Assembly: GCF_021026345.1 (NCBI RefSeq)
Contig: NZ_JAJNCZ010000004.1
Location: forward strand, 372,001 to 436,000
Source of the DNA: Rhizobium sp. GN54
GTDB taxonomy: Bacteria; Pseudomonadota; Alphaproteobacteria; Rhizobiales; Rhizobiaceae
Length of the DNA: 64,000 bases
Reading direction: 5' to 3'
Shown here: one piece after another, positions 53,286-63,001 of the stretch
Numbering within the stretch: the stretch's first letter is position 1
How the letters are laid out: each line of letters starts with the position of its first letter
Translations under genes and position numbers: made by a program
The notes under the pieces: generated by a model
Told to the model about the DNA's origin: nothing
What the model saw: the letters and a program-made list of their open reading frames with translations, nothing else
The model's database searches: none

Positions 53286-54322
53286 CCGATGCCGCCCGAC
53301 TGATCACCCCGGACAAGCGCGGCGAGGACGTGGACACGACGCTGCGGCCGCAGACGCTGGACGACTTTACCGGCCAGGCGGAGGCGCGCGCCAACCTGAA
53401 GATCTTCATCGAAGCGGCGAAGAACCGCGGCGAGGCGCTGGATCACGTCCTGTTCGTCGGCCCGCCCGGCCTCGGCAAGACGACGCTGGCACAGATCATG
53501 GCCAAGGAACTGGGGGTCAATTTCCGCTCCACGTCCGGCCCGGTGATCGCCAAGGCCGGCGATCTCGCAGCGCTCCTCACCAATCTGGAAGAGCGCGACG
53601 TGCTGTTCATCGACGAGATCCACCGGCTCAATCCGGCGGTCGAGGAAATCCTCTATCCGGCGATGGAGGATTTCCAGCTCGACCTGATCATCGGCGAGGG
53701 GCCCGCGGCACGCTCGGTCAAGATCGACCTGTCGAAATTCACCCTCGTCGCGGCGACGACCCGCCTCGGCCTGCTGACCACGCCGCTGCGCGACCGTTTC
53801 GGCATCCCGGTGCGGCTGAATTTCTACACGGTGGAGGAACTGGAATCGATCGTGCGGCGCGGTGCGCGGCTGATGGGGCTCGGCATGACCGACGACGGCG
53901 CGCGCGAGATCGCCCGCCGCGCCCGCGGCACGCCGCGCATCGCGGGCCGGCTCTTGCGGCGCGTGCGCGATTTCGCCGAAGTCGCCCGCGCCGATGCCGT
54001 CACCAGCGAGATCGCCGACGAGGCGCTGACGCGGCTGCTCGTCGACAATATGGGGCTCGACCAGCTCGACCGTCGCTACCTCTCGATGATCGCGCATAAT
54101 TTCGGCGGAGGGCCGGTGGGGATCGAGACGATCGCGGCGGGGCTGTCGGAGCCGCGCGATGCGATCGAGGACATCATCGAGCCCTACATGATCCAGCAGG
54201 GCTTCATCCAGCGCACGCCGCGCGGGCGCGTCTTGACGGCGAACGCCTGGAAGCACCTCGGCCTGCAGCCGCCGAAGGATCTCGAGGCGTCGCAGTTCCG
54301 GCTGTTCTCGGAAGACGATTGA
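53282..54322 (+). CDS. ruvB: Holliday-junction helicase motor RuvB
   Basis: 346 residues. AAA+ motifs: Walker [12 protein letters not shown] near residue 61, Walker B IDEIHRLN near residue 112, sensor and winged-helix end AWKHLGL. Drives branch migration with RuvA. Its ATG lies inside the stop of the PIN toxin gene, so it depends on translation of the TA mRNA or on leaky reinitiation. Confidence 0.97.
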   Translation: MTDAARLITPDKRGEDVDTTLRPQTLDDFTGQAEARANLKIFIEAAKNRGEALDHVLFVGPPGLGKTTLAQIMAKELGVNFRSTSGPVIAKAGDLAALLTNLEERDVLFIDEIHRLNPAVEEILYPAMEDFQLDLIIGEGPAARSVKIDLSKFTLVAATTRLGLLTTPLRDRFGIPVRLNFYTVEELESIVRRGARLMGLGMTDDGAREIARRARGTPRIAGRLLRRVRDFAEVARADAVTSEIADEALTRLLVDNMGLDQLDRRYLSMIAHNFGGGPVGIETIAAGLSEPRDAIEDIIEPYMIQQGFIQRTPRGRVLTANAWKHLGLQPPKDLEASQFRLFSEDD

Positions 54323-54374
54323 GGACCGGCTGCGGTGGATGCCATGCGTTCGGCGGTTAGCCGGGACGGCGTGA

Positions 54375-55271
54375 TTATGCGCCCGTCGCGAGTTCCGCGA
54401 CCGTTGCCCTCAGCCGCTCCATGCCGCCCGGCCGCCAGCCGAGCATGCGGATCCGGTCGGTCGACATCGGGTTGAAGGCATCGGTTCCGGCCGGCTCCGG
54501 CAGCGGATGCGGACAGGCGGTGGCATCCCGGACGACGGAGAGGATCGCGCGGCTGTCGACGAGGACGTCGGAGACGTTGAAGACCTCGCCGTTGATGCGC
54601 ATCGGATCTGCCTCAAGCATCAGCCGAACGGCCGTGGCGACGTCGTCGCCATGGACCTCGGTGCCGGCCCGGGGTGATATCGGCCGGCCGGCGCGGTAGT
54701 CGTCGAACAGGCCCTGCCATTTGTGGTCCCGGTCCGGGCCGGCCGCGCCGTAAACGCCGGTGACGCGCAGGCTGGCGGCAATGAAATCATGGGCGCAGAG
54801 CGCCTGCAGGCTGCGCTCGGCATCGAGCTTCACCCGGCCGTAGAGTGTGTCAGGCTTCGGGAGCGCTTCCTCGGACAGCACGGTGCCCGCCGACTGCGGT
54901 CCATAGACGGCGCGGCTGGAGAGGAAGACGCAGCGGCGCACGCCGGCATCGCGGGCCGCCTCGAACAGGCGCACCGAGCCGTGCAGATTGGCGCGGCGGA
55001 AGCCCTCCGGATCGTCGCCCTCGCCGCCCCGGTATTTGCCAGGCACATGGGCGAAGGCGGCGTGGACGAAATAGTAGATGTTCTGGAAGGCGTCGATCTG
55101 GTCGAGGTCGGGATCGAGGTGAAGCGGCACGTAGGCGAAGTCTTTGGAGAAGAAGCCCGCCGCCGGTGGCTCACGTCCGCCGACCGTCACCTTGTAGCCA
55201 TGTCCGAGAAGATGCTCGACGATGAAGCGCCCGACAGTGCCGGTGCCGCCGGAGACGAGCACACGTGTCAT
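54375..55271 (-). CDS. sqdC: SqdC-type NAD(P)-dependent reductase of sulfolipid synthesis
   Basis: 298 residues. Rossmann motif VLVSGGTGTVGRFIVEHLLG, then the SDR active-site area VFLSSRAVYGPQSAG and LYGRVKLDAERSL near residue 158. With sqdB and sqdD it forms the sqdBDC operon known from Rhodobacter and rhizobia; SqdC is needed for sulfoquinovosyl diacylglycerol in Rhodobacter, exact step unclear. Start overlaps sqdD stop (ATGA). Confidence 0.82.
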   Translation of the reverse strand: MTRVLVSGGTGTVGRFIVEHLLGHGYKVTVGGREPPAAGFFSKDFAYVPLHLDPDLDQIDAFQNIYYFVHAAFAHVPGKYRGGEGDDPEGFRRANLHGSVRLFEAARDAGVRRCVFLSSRAVYGPQSAGTVLSEEALPKPDTLYGRVKLDAERSLQALCAHDFIAASLRVTGVYGAAGPDRDHKWQGLFDDYRAGRPISPRAGTEVHGDDVATAVRLMLEADPMRINGEVFNVSDVLVDSRAILSVVRDATACPHPLPEPAGTDAFNPMSTDRIRMLGWRPGGMERLRATVAELATGA

Positions 55272-56167
55272 GCGCCGGCCGAAGGCGAAAGGGAAAGAGC
55301 GACGGCCGGGCCCGAAGGACCGGGGAGCGCGTCGATGTCGGGGACCGGTCCGCCGTCGTGAAAGGCCTGCCAGAGCGCGATCAGGGGCATCAGCACCTCC
55401 GCTTTCGGGTGGTTCGTTTCCCAGGGCTTCTCGTATTGATAATGGAGCACGTGGATGCTCTTCCAATCCCAAAGCTCGGGCATGGTGAACCAGACGTACT
55501 GCAGCATGTTGAAATAGACCGGCAGGCCGTGCCATTGCGGGAAGAAGGCCTGCAGGAAGGTCTGGTCCGTGCGTGGCCAGAAGGCGTCGGTCGTGTCCAG
55601 CCGCTCCAGCATCGCCGCAAACGTCGTCAGTGCCGGACGGGCGACGAAGACGCCGGAATTCAGCCGCTGGAAGTCGCGCAGGCTCTCATAGACGTTGGGT
55701 GCGGCCGAGAACTCGGGATAGGCGAAGAGGCGGTCGATGTTCTTCAGCACGATCGCGTCGGCATCGATGAAGATGCAGGCCTCGTACTCGGCCAGTTGCC
55801 ACAGCCGCAGCTTGACGAAATTGTCGAGCGGCGTATGGAAATCCGGCTTGCGCCCCTTGGTGAAGGGGGCGGCGCCATGCAGGGCGCGGCGCGCATGGCG
55901 GGCGTTGAAGGCATCCGACAGCGGCAGCAGGTCGGCTTCGACCAGCCGGCAGTCGAGTGCCGCGAGCGCTTGCCGGCCGGCCTCGCCCAGCGCCGGCGTA
56001 TGGAGGACGACGACATCGGCTTGCGTGCCGCTGTGGCGGAGCGAATGGACGAGCGCCGTCGCGCCGCGGGCATAGTCGTCGTTCGTCACCAGCGTCACAT
56101 AGGCATGGCGGCCTGCCGCCGGTGCATGGCGGCGGATCCCTGCCTCGACGTTCAGGCTTGCCGTCAT
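55268..56167 (-). CDS. sqdD: Glycosyltransferase family 8 (SqdD-type, glycogenin-like)
   Basis: 299 residues. Starts with YVTLVTNDDYARGATALVHSL and has the DxD metal motif IFIDADAIVLKN near residue 137. Family-8 (glycogenin-like) fold. In the sqdBDC operon this protein is thought to transfer sulfoquinovose to diacylglycerol. Overlaps sqdC and sqdB by four bases each. Confidence 0.85.
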   Translation of the reverse strand: MTASLNVEAGIRRHAPAAGRHAYVTLVTNDDYARGATALVHSLRHSGTQADVVVLHTPALGEAGRQALAALDCRLVEADLLPLSDAFNARHARRALHGAAPFTKGRKPDFHTPLDNFVKLRLWQLAEYEACIFIDADAIVLKNIDRLFAYPEFSAAPNVYESLRDFQRLNSGVFVARPALTTFAAMLERLDTTDAFWPRTDQTFLQAFFPQWHGLPVYFNMLQYVWFTMPELWDWKSIHVLHYQYEKPWETNHPKAEVLMPLIALWQAFHDGGPVPDIDALPGPSGPAVALSLSPSAGA

Positions 56168-57396
56168 GATACCGATTTCAGTCTCCGGCCTTCGGGGTCG
56201 TGGTTGAGGGTGGCGGCGATGTCGCGCGTCCAGGCCGAGACGGCCGGGACACGGCTGCGATCGACGCGGTAGGCGAATTTCCTGGCGACGTCGACGATCT
56301 CCGAAAGCAGGCCGTCGGCCAGCGTGGTCGGGTCGAGACCCAGTTCGCGGAACTTCTCGTTCTTCACGACGAGGTCGTTTTCGCCCGCTTCCTTGCGCGG
56401 GTTCGGCAGCCAGGCGATCTCGCTTCCCGTCAGCCCGGCGATGAGCTTTGCGAGGTCGCGCACGCGATGGGTCTCGGTCATCTGGTTGAAGATCTCCACG
56501 CGCGCGCCGCGGGCGGGGGGATTTTCCAGCGCGATCTCGATGCAGCGCACCGAATCCTGGATATGGATGAAGGCGCGGGTCTGGCCGCCGGTGCCGTGCA
56601 CGGTGAGCGGATAGCCGATCGCCGCCTGGATCAGGAAGCGGTTCAGCACGGTGCCGTAGTCGCCGTCATAGTCGAAGCGGTTGACGAGCTGCGGATGCAG
56701 TCGGGTCTCGCGCGTATGCGTGCCCCAGACGATGCCCTGGTGCAGGTCGGTGATGCGCAGGCAGTCGTTCTTGGCGTAGAACTGGAACAGCAACTGGTCC
56801 AGGCACTTGGTCATGTGGTAGATCGAGCCGGGATTGGCCGGATAGAGGATCTCCTGGCTGGCAGTCGCGCCGTCCATGGTCTCGATCCCGACCGGAAGGT
56901 AGCCTTCGGGGATCGCCGCGCCCACGGTCGAGTAGCCGTAGACGCCCATGGTGCCCAGATGGACGAGGTGGGCATCGACGCCGGTTTCGACGAGCGCGTT
57001 CAGGAGGTTGTGCGTCGCATTGACGTTGTTGTTGACCGTGTAGTTCTTGTGCCGGTCGCTCTTCATCGAATAGGGGGCGGCGCGCTGCTCGGCGAAGTGG
57101 ATGACGGCGTCCGGTCGCTCCTCGCGAAGCCAGTTCTTGAGACGCTCGTAGTCGGTGGCGAGGTCGAGCAGGTGGAAGTGGATGCGGCGACCAGTCTCCG
57201 CGTGCCAGACGCGGGTGCGTTCCTGGATCGAATCCATCGGCGTCAGCGATTGGACGCCCAGTTCGGTATCGATCCAGCGGCGCGAGAGGTTGTCCAGGAT
57301 GTGAACTTCATGACCGGCGTTCGAGAGATGCAGAGCGGTGGGCCAGCCTACGAAACCATCTCCACCCAGGACTGCAATCTTCATCGCCGATACCAT
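56164..57396 (-). CDS. sqdB: UDP-sulfoquinovose synthase
   Basis: 410 residues. Makes UDP-sulfoquinovose from UDP-glucose and sulfite. Motifs: LGGDGFVGWPTALHLSNAG near residue 10, AVIHFAEQRAAPYSMKSDRHKNYTVNNNVNATHNLLNAL near residue 95, TMGVYGYSTVG, and SIYHMTKCLDQLLFQFYAKNDCLRITDLHQGIVWGT near residue 195. The GGGAG site six bases upstream of ATG 57396 fixes the start; ATG 57384 is in-frame inside. Divergent from ybgC. Confidence 0.93.
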   Translation of the reverse strand: MVSAMKIAVLGGDGFVGWPTALHLSNAGHEVHILDNLSRRWIDTELGVQSLTPMDSIQERTRVWHAETGRRIHFHLLDLATDYERLKNWLREERPDAVIHFAEQRAAPYSMKSDRHKNYTVNNNVNATHNLLNALVETGVDAHLVHLGTMGVYGYSTVGAAIPEGYLPVGIETMDGATASQEILYPANPGSIYHMTKCLDQLLFQFYAKNDCLRITDLHQGIVWGTHTRETRLHPQLVNRFDYDGDYGTVLNRFLIQAAIGYPLTVHGTGGQTRAFIHIQDSVRCIEIALENPPARGARVEIFNQMTETHRVRDLAKLIAGLTGSEIAWLPNPRKEAGENDLVVKNEKFRELGLDPTTLADGLLSEIVDVARKFAYRVDRSRVPAVSAWTRDIAATLNHDPEGRRLKSVS

Positions 57397-57518
57397 CGGA
57401 CACTCCCTTGCGTTTGCCTGTCCCCTGCATAGTGACCGAATGTGACAAGAGTGCAATCCTTGATTTTGTTCCACATTTCCTCCACAGAGGCGTCGATCTC
57501 CCCACGGCGGAGCCGGAT

Positions 57519-57974
57519 ATGACCAACGAGAATCATGCGCTTTCGGGCGAACTGACGGCAGACGGGCATCGTCTCGTGCAGCGCGTCTATTATGAGGACA
57601 CCGACTTCTCCGGCTTCGTCTATCACGCGCGCTACCTGCATTTCATGGAGCGCGGCCGGACGGACTATCTGCGCTGTCTCGGCGTGGAGCAGGGGGCGCT
57701 GTCGATCGAGGGCGACACCGAGGGCCTGATGTTCGTGGTCCATCGCATGGAGATCGATTTCAAGGCGCCCGCACGGATGGACGACGTCCTGACGATCCTG
57801 ACGCATACGCAGAAGGCCGGCGGGGCGAAGATGGTCCTGCAGCAGGAGGTCCGGCGCGGCGAGCAGATTCTCATCTCCGCAAGGGTCGTCATCGCGGTGA
57901 TCAATGCAAAGGGCCGGCCGCGGCGCCTGCCGGACGGGCTGGCGGCGCAATTCCTGAGTGCGGCGGCTGGCTGA
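57519..57974 (+). CDS. ybgC: Tol-Pal associated acyl-CoA thioesterase
   Basis: 151 residues, hot-dog fold. Motif RVYYEDTDFSGFVYHARYLHFMERGRTDYLR near residue 20 contains the catalytic Asp/Tyr region. First gene of the ybgC-tolQRAB-pal-cpoB cluster. ATG 57519 has CGGAG upstream; the longer frame to 57408 has no family-like residues and overlaps the sqdB promoter. Confidence 0.92.
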   Translation: MTNENHALSGELTADGHRLVQRVYYEDTDFSGFVYHARYLHFMERGRTDYLRCLGVEQGALSIEGDTEGLMFVVHRMEIDFKAPARMDDVLTILTHTQKAGGAKMVLQQEVRRGEQILISARVVIAVINAKGRPRRLPDGLAAQFLSAAAG

Positions 57975-58376
57975 TCTTCAGCGGACGGCGATTCGCACCT
58001 TTCCGACCGGCGCTGGCAGGTCCCAAGGCCCGGGCCCTGGATTAATCACGGTCGCGGTAATACTCCCTTAACCATAATGATGTCTTACTCAAAGCACTGG
58101 ATTTTGTGCGCTGCACGTCATCCTTTAACCAAAATTGACGGCAAGAAGGCAGTTGAAAGCGTTTGATCGGCGTGGCGGCCGGCAACATCAACCGGACATC
58201 TTGACGAACAGGCGGGACGGCTGCGGACGAATTCAGGCCGCGGTTTCCCTGAAGTTTGCGAAAAGCCGGCGCTGGCATTTCCGAGTTCGTTCGGATGCCG
58301 GTCCGGCAAAGGGATGAAGACCCGGTGCGATGGCCGAAAGCCCGTGCCGGGTGTTTGGATTCGGGGACGGAAGTCT
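57975..58376. promoter_or_regulatory. 402-base region upstream of tolQ
   Basis: No gene seen. Contains TTAACCATAAT at 58068-58078 (shared with the pal leader) and TTTAACCAAAATTGACG at 58125-58140, where TTGACG could be a -35 but no good -10 follows. GC-rich imperfect hairpins lie between 58000 and 58040 and near 58270-58310. Probably holds the tolQ promoter and its control sites. Confidence 0.45.
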
Positions 58377-59093
58377 ATGGAACAGGTAGGTTTGGCAGCA
58401 ACGGCCGATGTGAGCCTCTGGTCGCTCTTCATGCAGGCGGGCCTGGTGGTGAAGCTGGTCATGGTGGGGCTGATCGCGGCGTCGATCTGGACCTGGGCGA
58501 TCGTCGTCGACAAGACGCTGGCCTTCAACAAGGCCCGCCGGCAGCTCGACAGCTTCGAGCAGGTGTTCTGGTCCGGGCAATCGCTCGAGGAACTCTACCG
58601 CACCCTGTCCGACCGGCAGACCAGCGGCATGAGCGCCATGTTCGTCGCCGCCATGCGCGAATGGAAGAAGAGCTTCGAGCGCGGTGCGCGCTCGCCGATC
58701 GGGCTGCAGATGCGCATCGACCGGGCGATGGACGTGACGCTGGCGCGCGAATCCGAAGCGCTGGAAGCCCGTCTCGGCTCGCTTGCGACCATTGGTTCGG
58801 CCGGCCCGTTCATCGGCCTGTTCGGCACCGTCGTCGGCATCATGACGTCGTTCCAGGCGATCGCCGGCTCGAAGTCGACCAACCTCGCCGTCGTGGCACC
58901 GGGTATCGCGGAGGCGCTTCTTGCGACCGCGATCGGCCTTCTGGCCGCCATTCCCGCCGTCATCGCCTACAACAAGTTCACCGCCGATGCCGGCAAGATC
59001 ACGGCCCGCATGGAGGGGTTTGCCGACGAATTCTCGGCCATCCTTTCGCGCCAGATCGACGAGAAGCTGCAGCCGCGCCAGGCGGCGCAGTAA
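58377..59093 (+). CDS. tolQ: Tol-Pal proton channel TolQ
   Basis: 238 residues with three membrane helices (near residues 20, 140 and 175). Conserved LATIGSAGPFIGLFGTVVGIMTSFQAI and GIAEALLATAIGLLAAIPAVIAYN regions. With TolR it uses the proton gradient to energise TolA and outer-membrane constriction at division. Confidence 0.95.
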   Translation: MEQVGLAATADVSLWSLFMQAGLVVKLVMVGLIAASIWTWAIVVDKTLAFNKARRQLDSFEQVFWSGQSLEELYRTLSDRQTSGMSAMFVAAMREWKKSFERGARSPIGLQMRIDRAMDVTLARESEALEARLGSLATIGSAGPFIGLFGTVVGIMTSFQAIAGSKSTNLAVVAPGIAEALLATAIGLLAAIPAVIAYNKFTADAGKITARMEGFADEFSAILSRQIDEKLQPRQAAQ

Positions 59094-59123
59094 CGCCGCG
59101 GTCGCCAAGCAGGAGACGAAGCC

Positions 59124-59573
59124 ATGGGCATGTCAGTCGGTGGGAGCAAGGGCGGCGGCGGGCGCCGCAGGCGCGGTGGCCGCAAGGCCGTCATGAGCGA
59201 GATCAACGTGACGCCGTTCGTCGACGTCATGCTGGTGCTCCTGATCATCTTCATGGTGGCAGCCCCGATGATGACGGTCGGCGTGCCGCTTGACCTGCCG
59301 AAGACCTCCGCCAAGGCGCTCAATGCCGAGACGCAGCCGATCACCGTATCGGTGAAGGCCGATGGCGCGGTGTTCCTGCAGGAGACCGCGATCCCGGCAG
59401 ACGAGATCGCAGCCAAGCTCGAGGCCGTCGCGACGACGGGCTACACCGAGCGGATCTTCGTGCGCGGTGACGGTGCGGCCCCCTATGGCGTCATTGCCGA
59501 CGTCATGTCGCGCATCCAGCAGGCGGGCTTCACCAATATCGGCCTCGTGACCGAGCAGAAACCGGACAACTGA
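59124..59573 (+). CDS. tolR: Tol-Pal protein TolR
   Basis: 149 residues. One membrane helix with the essential aspartate in NVTPFVDVMLVLLIIFMVAAPM near residue 30; periplasmic ExbD/TolR domain follows. N-terminus is Gly/Arg-rich. 30 bases after tolQ. Confidence 0.95.
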   Translation: MGMSVGGSKGGGGRRRRGGRKAVMSEINVTPFVDVMLVLLIIFMVAAPMMTVGVPLDLPKTSAKALNAETQPITVSVKADGAVFLQETAIPADEIAAKLEAVATTGYTERIFVRGDGAAPYGVIADVMSRIQQAGFTNIGLVTEQKPDN

Positions 59574-59581
59574 AGACAGCG

Positions 59582-60649
59582 ATGAAGGCCAGTCTCGCCA
59601 CATCCGCCGCATTGCATGCTCTGGTGCTCACATGGGCGCTGGTGTCGATCGGCAGTCCGGAGAGCTTCGACGTCGCCGATGTCGAAGCGATGCCGGTCGA
59701 CATCGTGCCGATCGAGGAACTGACCCAGATCCAGCAGGGCGACAAGAAGGCGCCGATGGCGGAAAAGTCCGCGCCGGTCCCGACCAAGCGCCAGGACCCG
59801 GTGGAGAACGCCGAGAATTCCGGCGACAACGACATCGACCTGAAGACGCCGCCGACGCCGAACGACAAGCCGCAGAAGACGGAGACGGCCGCAGCGCCGC
59901 CGAAGGCCGAGCAGACCATGCCCACGCCGGAGCCGACACCGGAACCGGCAGAGCAGGTGCAGCCGAGCGAGCCGGCCTCGACGCCGGCGACGGAAGTGGC
60001 TGCCGAGGCGGCGCCGAAGCAGGAGGTGACGCCCGAGGCGACACCGGAGGAAAAGCCGGCGGAAGAAGCGCCGGCCGAGGTCGCCGAGGCGGAAGCCATG
60101 CCGGACAACGTTCCTGTGCCCGAGATCAGGCCGCAGCCGCCACAGCCGCAGACGGCCAAGACCCCGGACCGCAAGAACGAGGAAAAGAAGCAGGAGCAGA
60201 AGAAGGCCGCCTCCGCCAAGGAGAGCGACTTCAACGCCGACGAGGTGGCAGCCCTCCTGAACAAGACTGAGGCCAAGGGCGGCGGCGCCAAGCGCTCGAC
60301 GGAGACCGCCTCGCTCGGCGGCAAGAAGACGACCGGCGGCTCGAAGCTGTCGATGAGCGAGATGGACGCGCTGCGCGGGATCATCCAGAACAACTGGTCG
60401 ATCATCCCCGGCATGGCGGACGCGACCGAGGTGCGCATCAAGGTGACGATGCAGCTCGACCCCGACGGCAACATCGTCGGTGAACCGAGCGTGGTCGCCA
60501 CCGGTGGCTCGGACGCCGCGCGCCGGGCGCTTGCCGGCGGTGCGCGCCGGGCGATCCTGAAGTCGGCGCCGTTCGATAAGCTGCCGAAGGACAAGTATGA
60601 TGCCTGGAGCGAAGTCGTGGTGAACTTCGACCCCAGCGAGATGATGTGA
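59582..60649 (+). CDS. tolA: TolA-like envelope protein
   Basis: 355 residues. One N-terminal membrane helix (LALVLTWALVSIG near residue 15), a long charged Pro/Glu/Lys-rich helical domain (residues 60-220) and a C-terminal TonB/TolA-like domain (MDALRGIIQNNWSIIPGMAD near residue 270). Bridges the TolQR motor to Pal and TolB. As is normal, sequence similarity to E. coli TolA is low and the assignment rests on position and layout. Confidence 0.88.
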   Translation: MKASLATSAALHALVLTWALVSIGSPESFDVADVEAMPVDIVPIEELTQIQQGDKKAPMAEKSAPVPTKRQDPVENAENSGDNDIDLKTPPTPNDKPQKTETAAAPPKAEQTMPTPEPTPEPAEQVQPSEPASTPATEVAAEAAPKQEVTPEATPEEKPAEEAPAEVAEAEAMPDNVPVPEIRPQPPQPQTAKTPDRKNEEKKQEQKKAASAKESDFNADEVAALLNKTEAKGGGAKRSTETASLGGKKTTGGSKLSMSEMDALRGIIQNNWSIIPGMADATEVRIKVTMQLDPDGNIVGEPSVVATGGSDAARRALAGGARRAILKSAPFDKLPKDKYDAWSEVVVNFDPSEMM

Positions 60650-60698
60650 TGCCGACAGGCACGAACACTGGCACAGTAACTAGGAAGGCCTAGATCGC

Positions 60699-62003
60699 AT
60701 GCTGAGACGCACTTTTCTCCATTCCGCAGCCGGGTTGACCGGTCTTGCCGCCGCCGCCACGCCGGCCTGGGCGGTCGTCGAGATCAACATCAACAAGGGC
60801 AACGTCGAACCGCTGCCGATCGCGGTGACCGACTTCGTCTCCAGCGGCGATCTCGGCGTGAAGATCACCGACGTGATCGCGGCCGACCTCAAGCGGTCCG
60901 GCCTGTTCGCGCCAGTCAGCAAGCAGGCTTTCATCGAGAAGATCTCCAATCCCGACCAGCCGCCGCGCTTCGAGGACTGGAAGGTGATCAACGCGCAGGC
61001 ACTCGTCACCGGCCGCGTCACGCAGGAAGGCGACGGTCGCCTGCGTGCCGAGTTCCGCCTGTGGGACACCTTCGCCAACCAGCAGATGACCGGCCAGCAG
61101 TTCTACACCCAGCCGGAAAACTGGCGCCGCGTCGCCCATATCATCGCGGACGCGATCTATGAGCGCATCACCGGCGAGAAGGGCTATTTCGACACCCGCG
61201 TCGTCTATGTGGCCGAGAGCGGCCCGAAGAACGCGCGCAAGCGCCAGCTCGCCATCATGGACCAGGACGGGGCCAATGCGCGGGCCCTGACCAATTCCAA
61301 CGAGATCGTGCTGACGCCGCGCTTCTCGCCGAGCCGGCAGGAAATCACCTACATGTCGTTCGAGGGCCAGCAGCCGCGGGTCTACCTGCTGCAGTTGGAA
61401 ACCGGGCAGCGCGAGGTGGTCGGCAACTTCCCCGGCATGACGTTCGCGCCGCGCTTCTCGCCGGACGGCCAGCGGGTCATCATGAGCCTGCAGCAGGACG
61501 GAAACGCCAATATCTACACGATGGACCTGCGCTCGCGCACGACCACGCGGCTGACCTCGACGGCGGCGATCGACACCGGCCCTTCCTATTCGCCGGATGG
61601 CAGCCAGATCGTCTTCGAGAGCGATCGTGGCGGGCGCCAGCAGCTCTATGTCATGGGCGCGGACGGTTCCGGCCAGAACCGCATCTCCTTCGGCGACGGC
61701 TCCTATTCGACGCCGGTGTGGTCGCCGCGCGGCGACCTGATCGCGTTCACCAAGCAGTCGGGCGGCAAGTTCTCGATCGGCGTGATGAAGCCGGACGGCT
61801 CGGGCGAGCGCATCCTGACGACGGGCTTCCACAACGAGGGGCCGACCTGGGCGCCGAACGGGCGCGTGCTGATGTTCTTCCGCCAGCCGGCCGGCTCCGG
61901 CGGGCCGCAGCTCTACTCGATCGACCTGACCGGCTACAACGAGCAGCAGGTGCAGACGGCCGGCTATGCCTCCGACCCGGCCTGGTCGCCGCTCCTGGAG
62001 TGA
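60699..62003 (+). CDS. tolB: Tol-Pal beta-propeller protein TolB
   Basis: 434 residues. Signal peptide ([18 protein letters not shown], near residue 20), a D1 domain, then six WD40-like beta-propeller repeats ([50 protein letters not shown] and so on). Binds Pal and the TolA C-terminus in the periplasm. 49 bases after tolA. Confidence 0.95.
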   Translation: MLRRTFLHSAAGLTGLAAAATPAWAVVEININKGNVEPLPIAVTDFVSSGDLGVKITDVIAADLKRSGLFAPVSKQAFIEKISNPDQPPRFEDWKVINAQALVTGRVTQEGDGRLRAEFRLWDTFANQQMTGQQFYTQPENWRRVAHIIADAIYERITGEKGYFDTRVVYVAESGPKNARKRQLAIMDQDGANARALTNSNEIVLTPRFSPSRQEITYMSFEGQQPRVYLLQLETGQREVVGNFPGMTFAPRFSPDGQRVIMSLQQDGNANIYTMDLRSRTTTRLTSTAAIDTGPSYSPDGSQIVFESDRGGRQQLYVMGADGSGQNRISFGDGSYSTPVWSPRGDLIAFTKQSGGKFSIGVMKPDGSGERILTTGFHNEGPTWAPNGRVLMFFRQPAGSGGPQLYSIDLTGYNEQQVQTAGYASDPAWSPLLE

Positions 62004-62158
62004 ATTGCGGCAGCCTGTGTAAACAGCTGCAACCAATCGTGACGACGCCGCCGCTTTCTCGCCTCAAAGTCCGCTAAACCAAGGGCTTCAAAGGCGAGGG
62101 ATTCGGCGGCGTTCGTCGTTCTTGGACGAATGCCGGGGAGTATTTGCGTAATCGATTG

Positions 62159-62169
62159 TTAACCATAAT
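62159..62169. promoter_or_regulatory. TTAACCATAAT motif upstream of pal
   Basis: Identical 11-base sequence to the one upstream of tolQ (58068-58078). Includes TTAACCAT, described for Caulobacter as a CtrA-associated 8-base motif. About 92 bases before the pal ATG. A second TTAACCGC lies at 62183-62190. Confidence 0.45.
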
Positions 62170-62260
62170 CGTTGAATGCCGATTAACCGCGTGCGGTTAC
62201 AGTCTGGCAACCCTGATTGAAACCCAAGCCCTGTTGAACTGATGCTAAGGAGACCGGCTC

Positions 62261-62785
62261 ATGAGCCGCACTGAAGTCCCGGCCGCTGGCCGCATGCAGA
62301 CCCTCGCCCGCAACCCCGCAATCCTCGCCCTGTTCATGGGCCTGGCCCTTGCCGGCTGCGCCAACAAGAAGAATATGCCCAACAGCGCCGGCGAACTCGG
62401 CCTGAACAATGCGACCCCGGGCTCGACCCAGGACTTCACCGTCAATGTCGGCGACCGCATCTTCTTCGATACCGATTCGACCTCGATCCGCGCCGATGCG
62501 GCTGCGACGCTCGACAAGCAGGCCCAGTGGCTGCAGCGCTATTCGAACTACGCGATCACGATCGAAGGCCATGCCGACGAGCGCGGCACGCGCGAATACA
62601 ACCTGGCGCTCGGCGCACGCCGCGCTGCCGCCACCAAGCAGTACCTCGCAAGCCGCGGCGTTCCGGCCAACCGGATGAAGACGATCTCCTACGGCAAGGA
62701 AAAGCCGGTGGCCGTCTGCGACGACATCTCGTGCTGGTCGCAGAACCGCCGCGCCGTCACCGTGCTCGGTGGCGCCGGCATGTAA
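62261..62785 (+). CDS. pal: Peptidoglycan-associated lipoprotein Pal
   Basis: 174 residues. Lipobox LALAGC at about residue 33 after the signal peptide, then OmpA-type domain with FFDTDSTSIRADAAATLDKQAQWLQRY and GHADERGTREYNLALGARRAAA near residue 104. Tethers the outer membrane to peptidoglycan. AAGGAG eight bases before ATG 62261 supports this start; ATG 62294 is an alternative. Confidence 0.96.
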   Translation: MSRTEVPAAGRMQTLARNPAILALFMGLALAGCANKKNMPNSAGELGLNNATPGSTQDFTVNVGDRIFFDTDSTSIRADAAATLDKQAQWLQRYSNYAITIEGHADERGTREYNLALGARRAAATKQYLASRGVPANRMKTISYGKEKPVAVCDDISCWSQNRRAVTVLGGAGM

Positions 62786-62790
62786 TCGAC

Positions 62791-62845
62791 GGACCGGTGC
62801 GAAAGCACCGTCCGGAAAAGGCCCGCCAGCGATGGCGGGCCTTTG
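62791..62845 (+). terminator. Two hairpins after pal
   Basis: GGACCGGTGC-GAAA-GCACCGTCC (62791-62814, GNRA loop) then GCCCGCC-AGCGAT-GGCGGGC flanked by AAAAG and TTTGCGTTT (62817-62845). The second looks like a weak terminator, so cpoB may be transcribed mostly from its own promoter (62846-63001). Confidence 0.6.
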
Positions 62846-63001
62846 CGTTTGCGACACGGCACACGCAGAAATGAAGCCATGGCCCGCGGGGCGGAGTTTT
62901 TTAACACACTTTGGCCGAACTCCGTTGCTTTTTGACAGCATTTGGAAAAACCTGCGGCTGCGCGGGAATGCGCGAATTCGGACCAACAGGACACGCACAA
63001 T

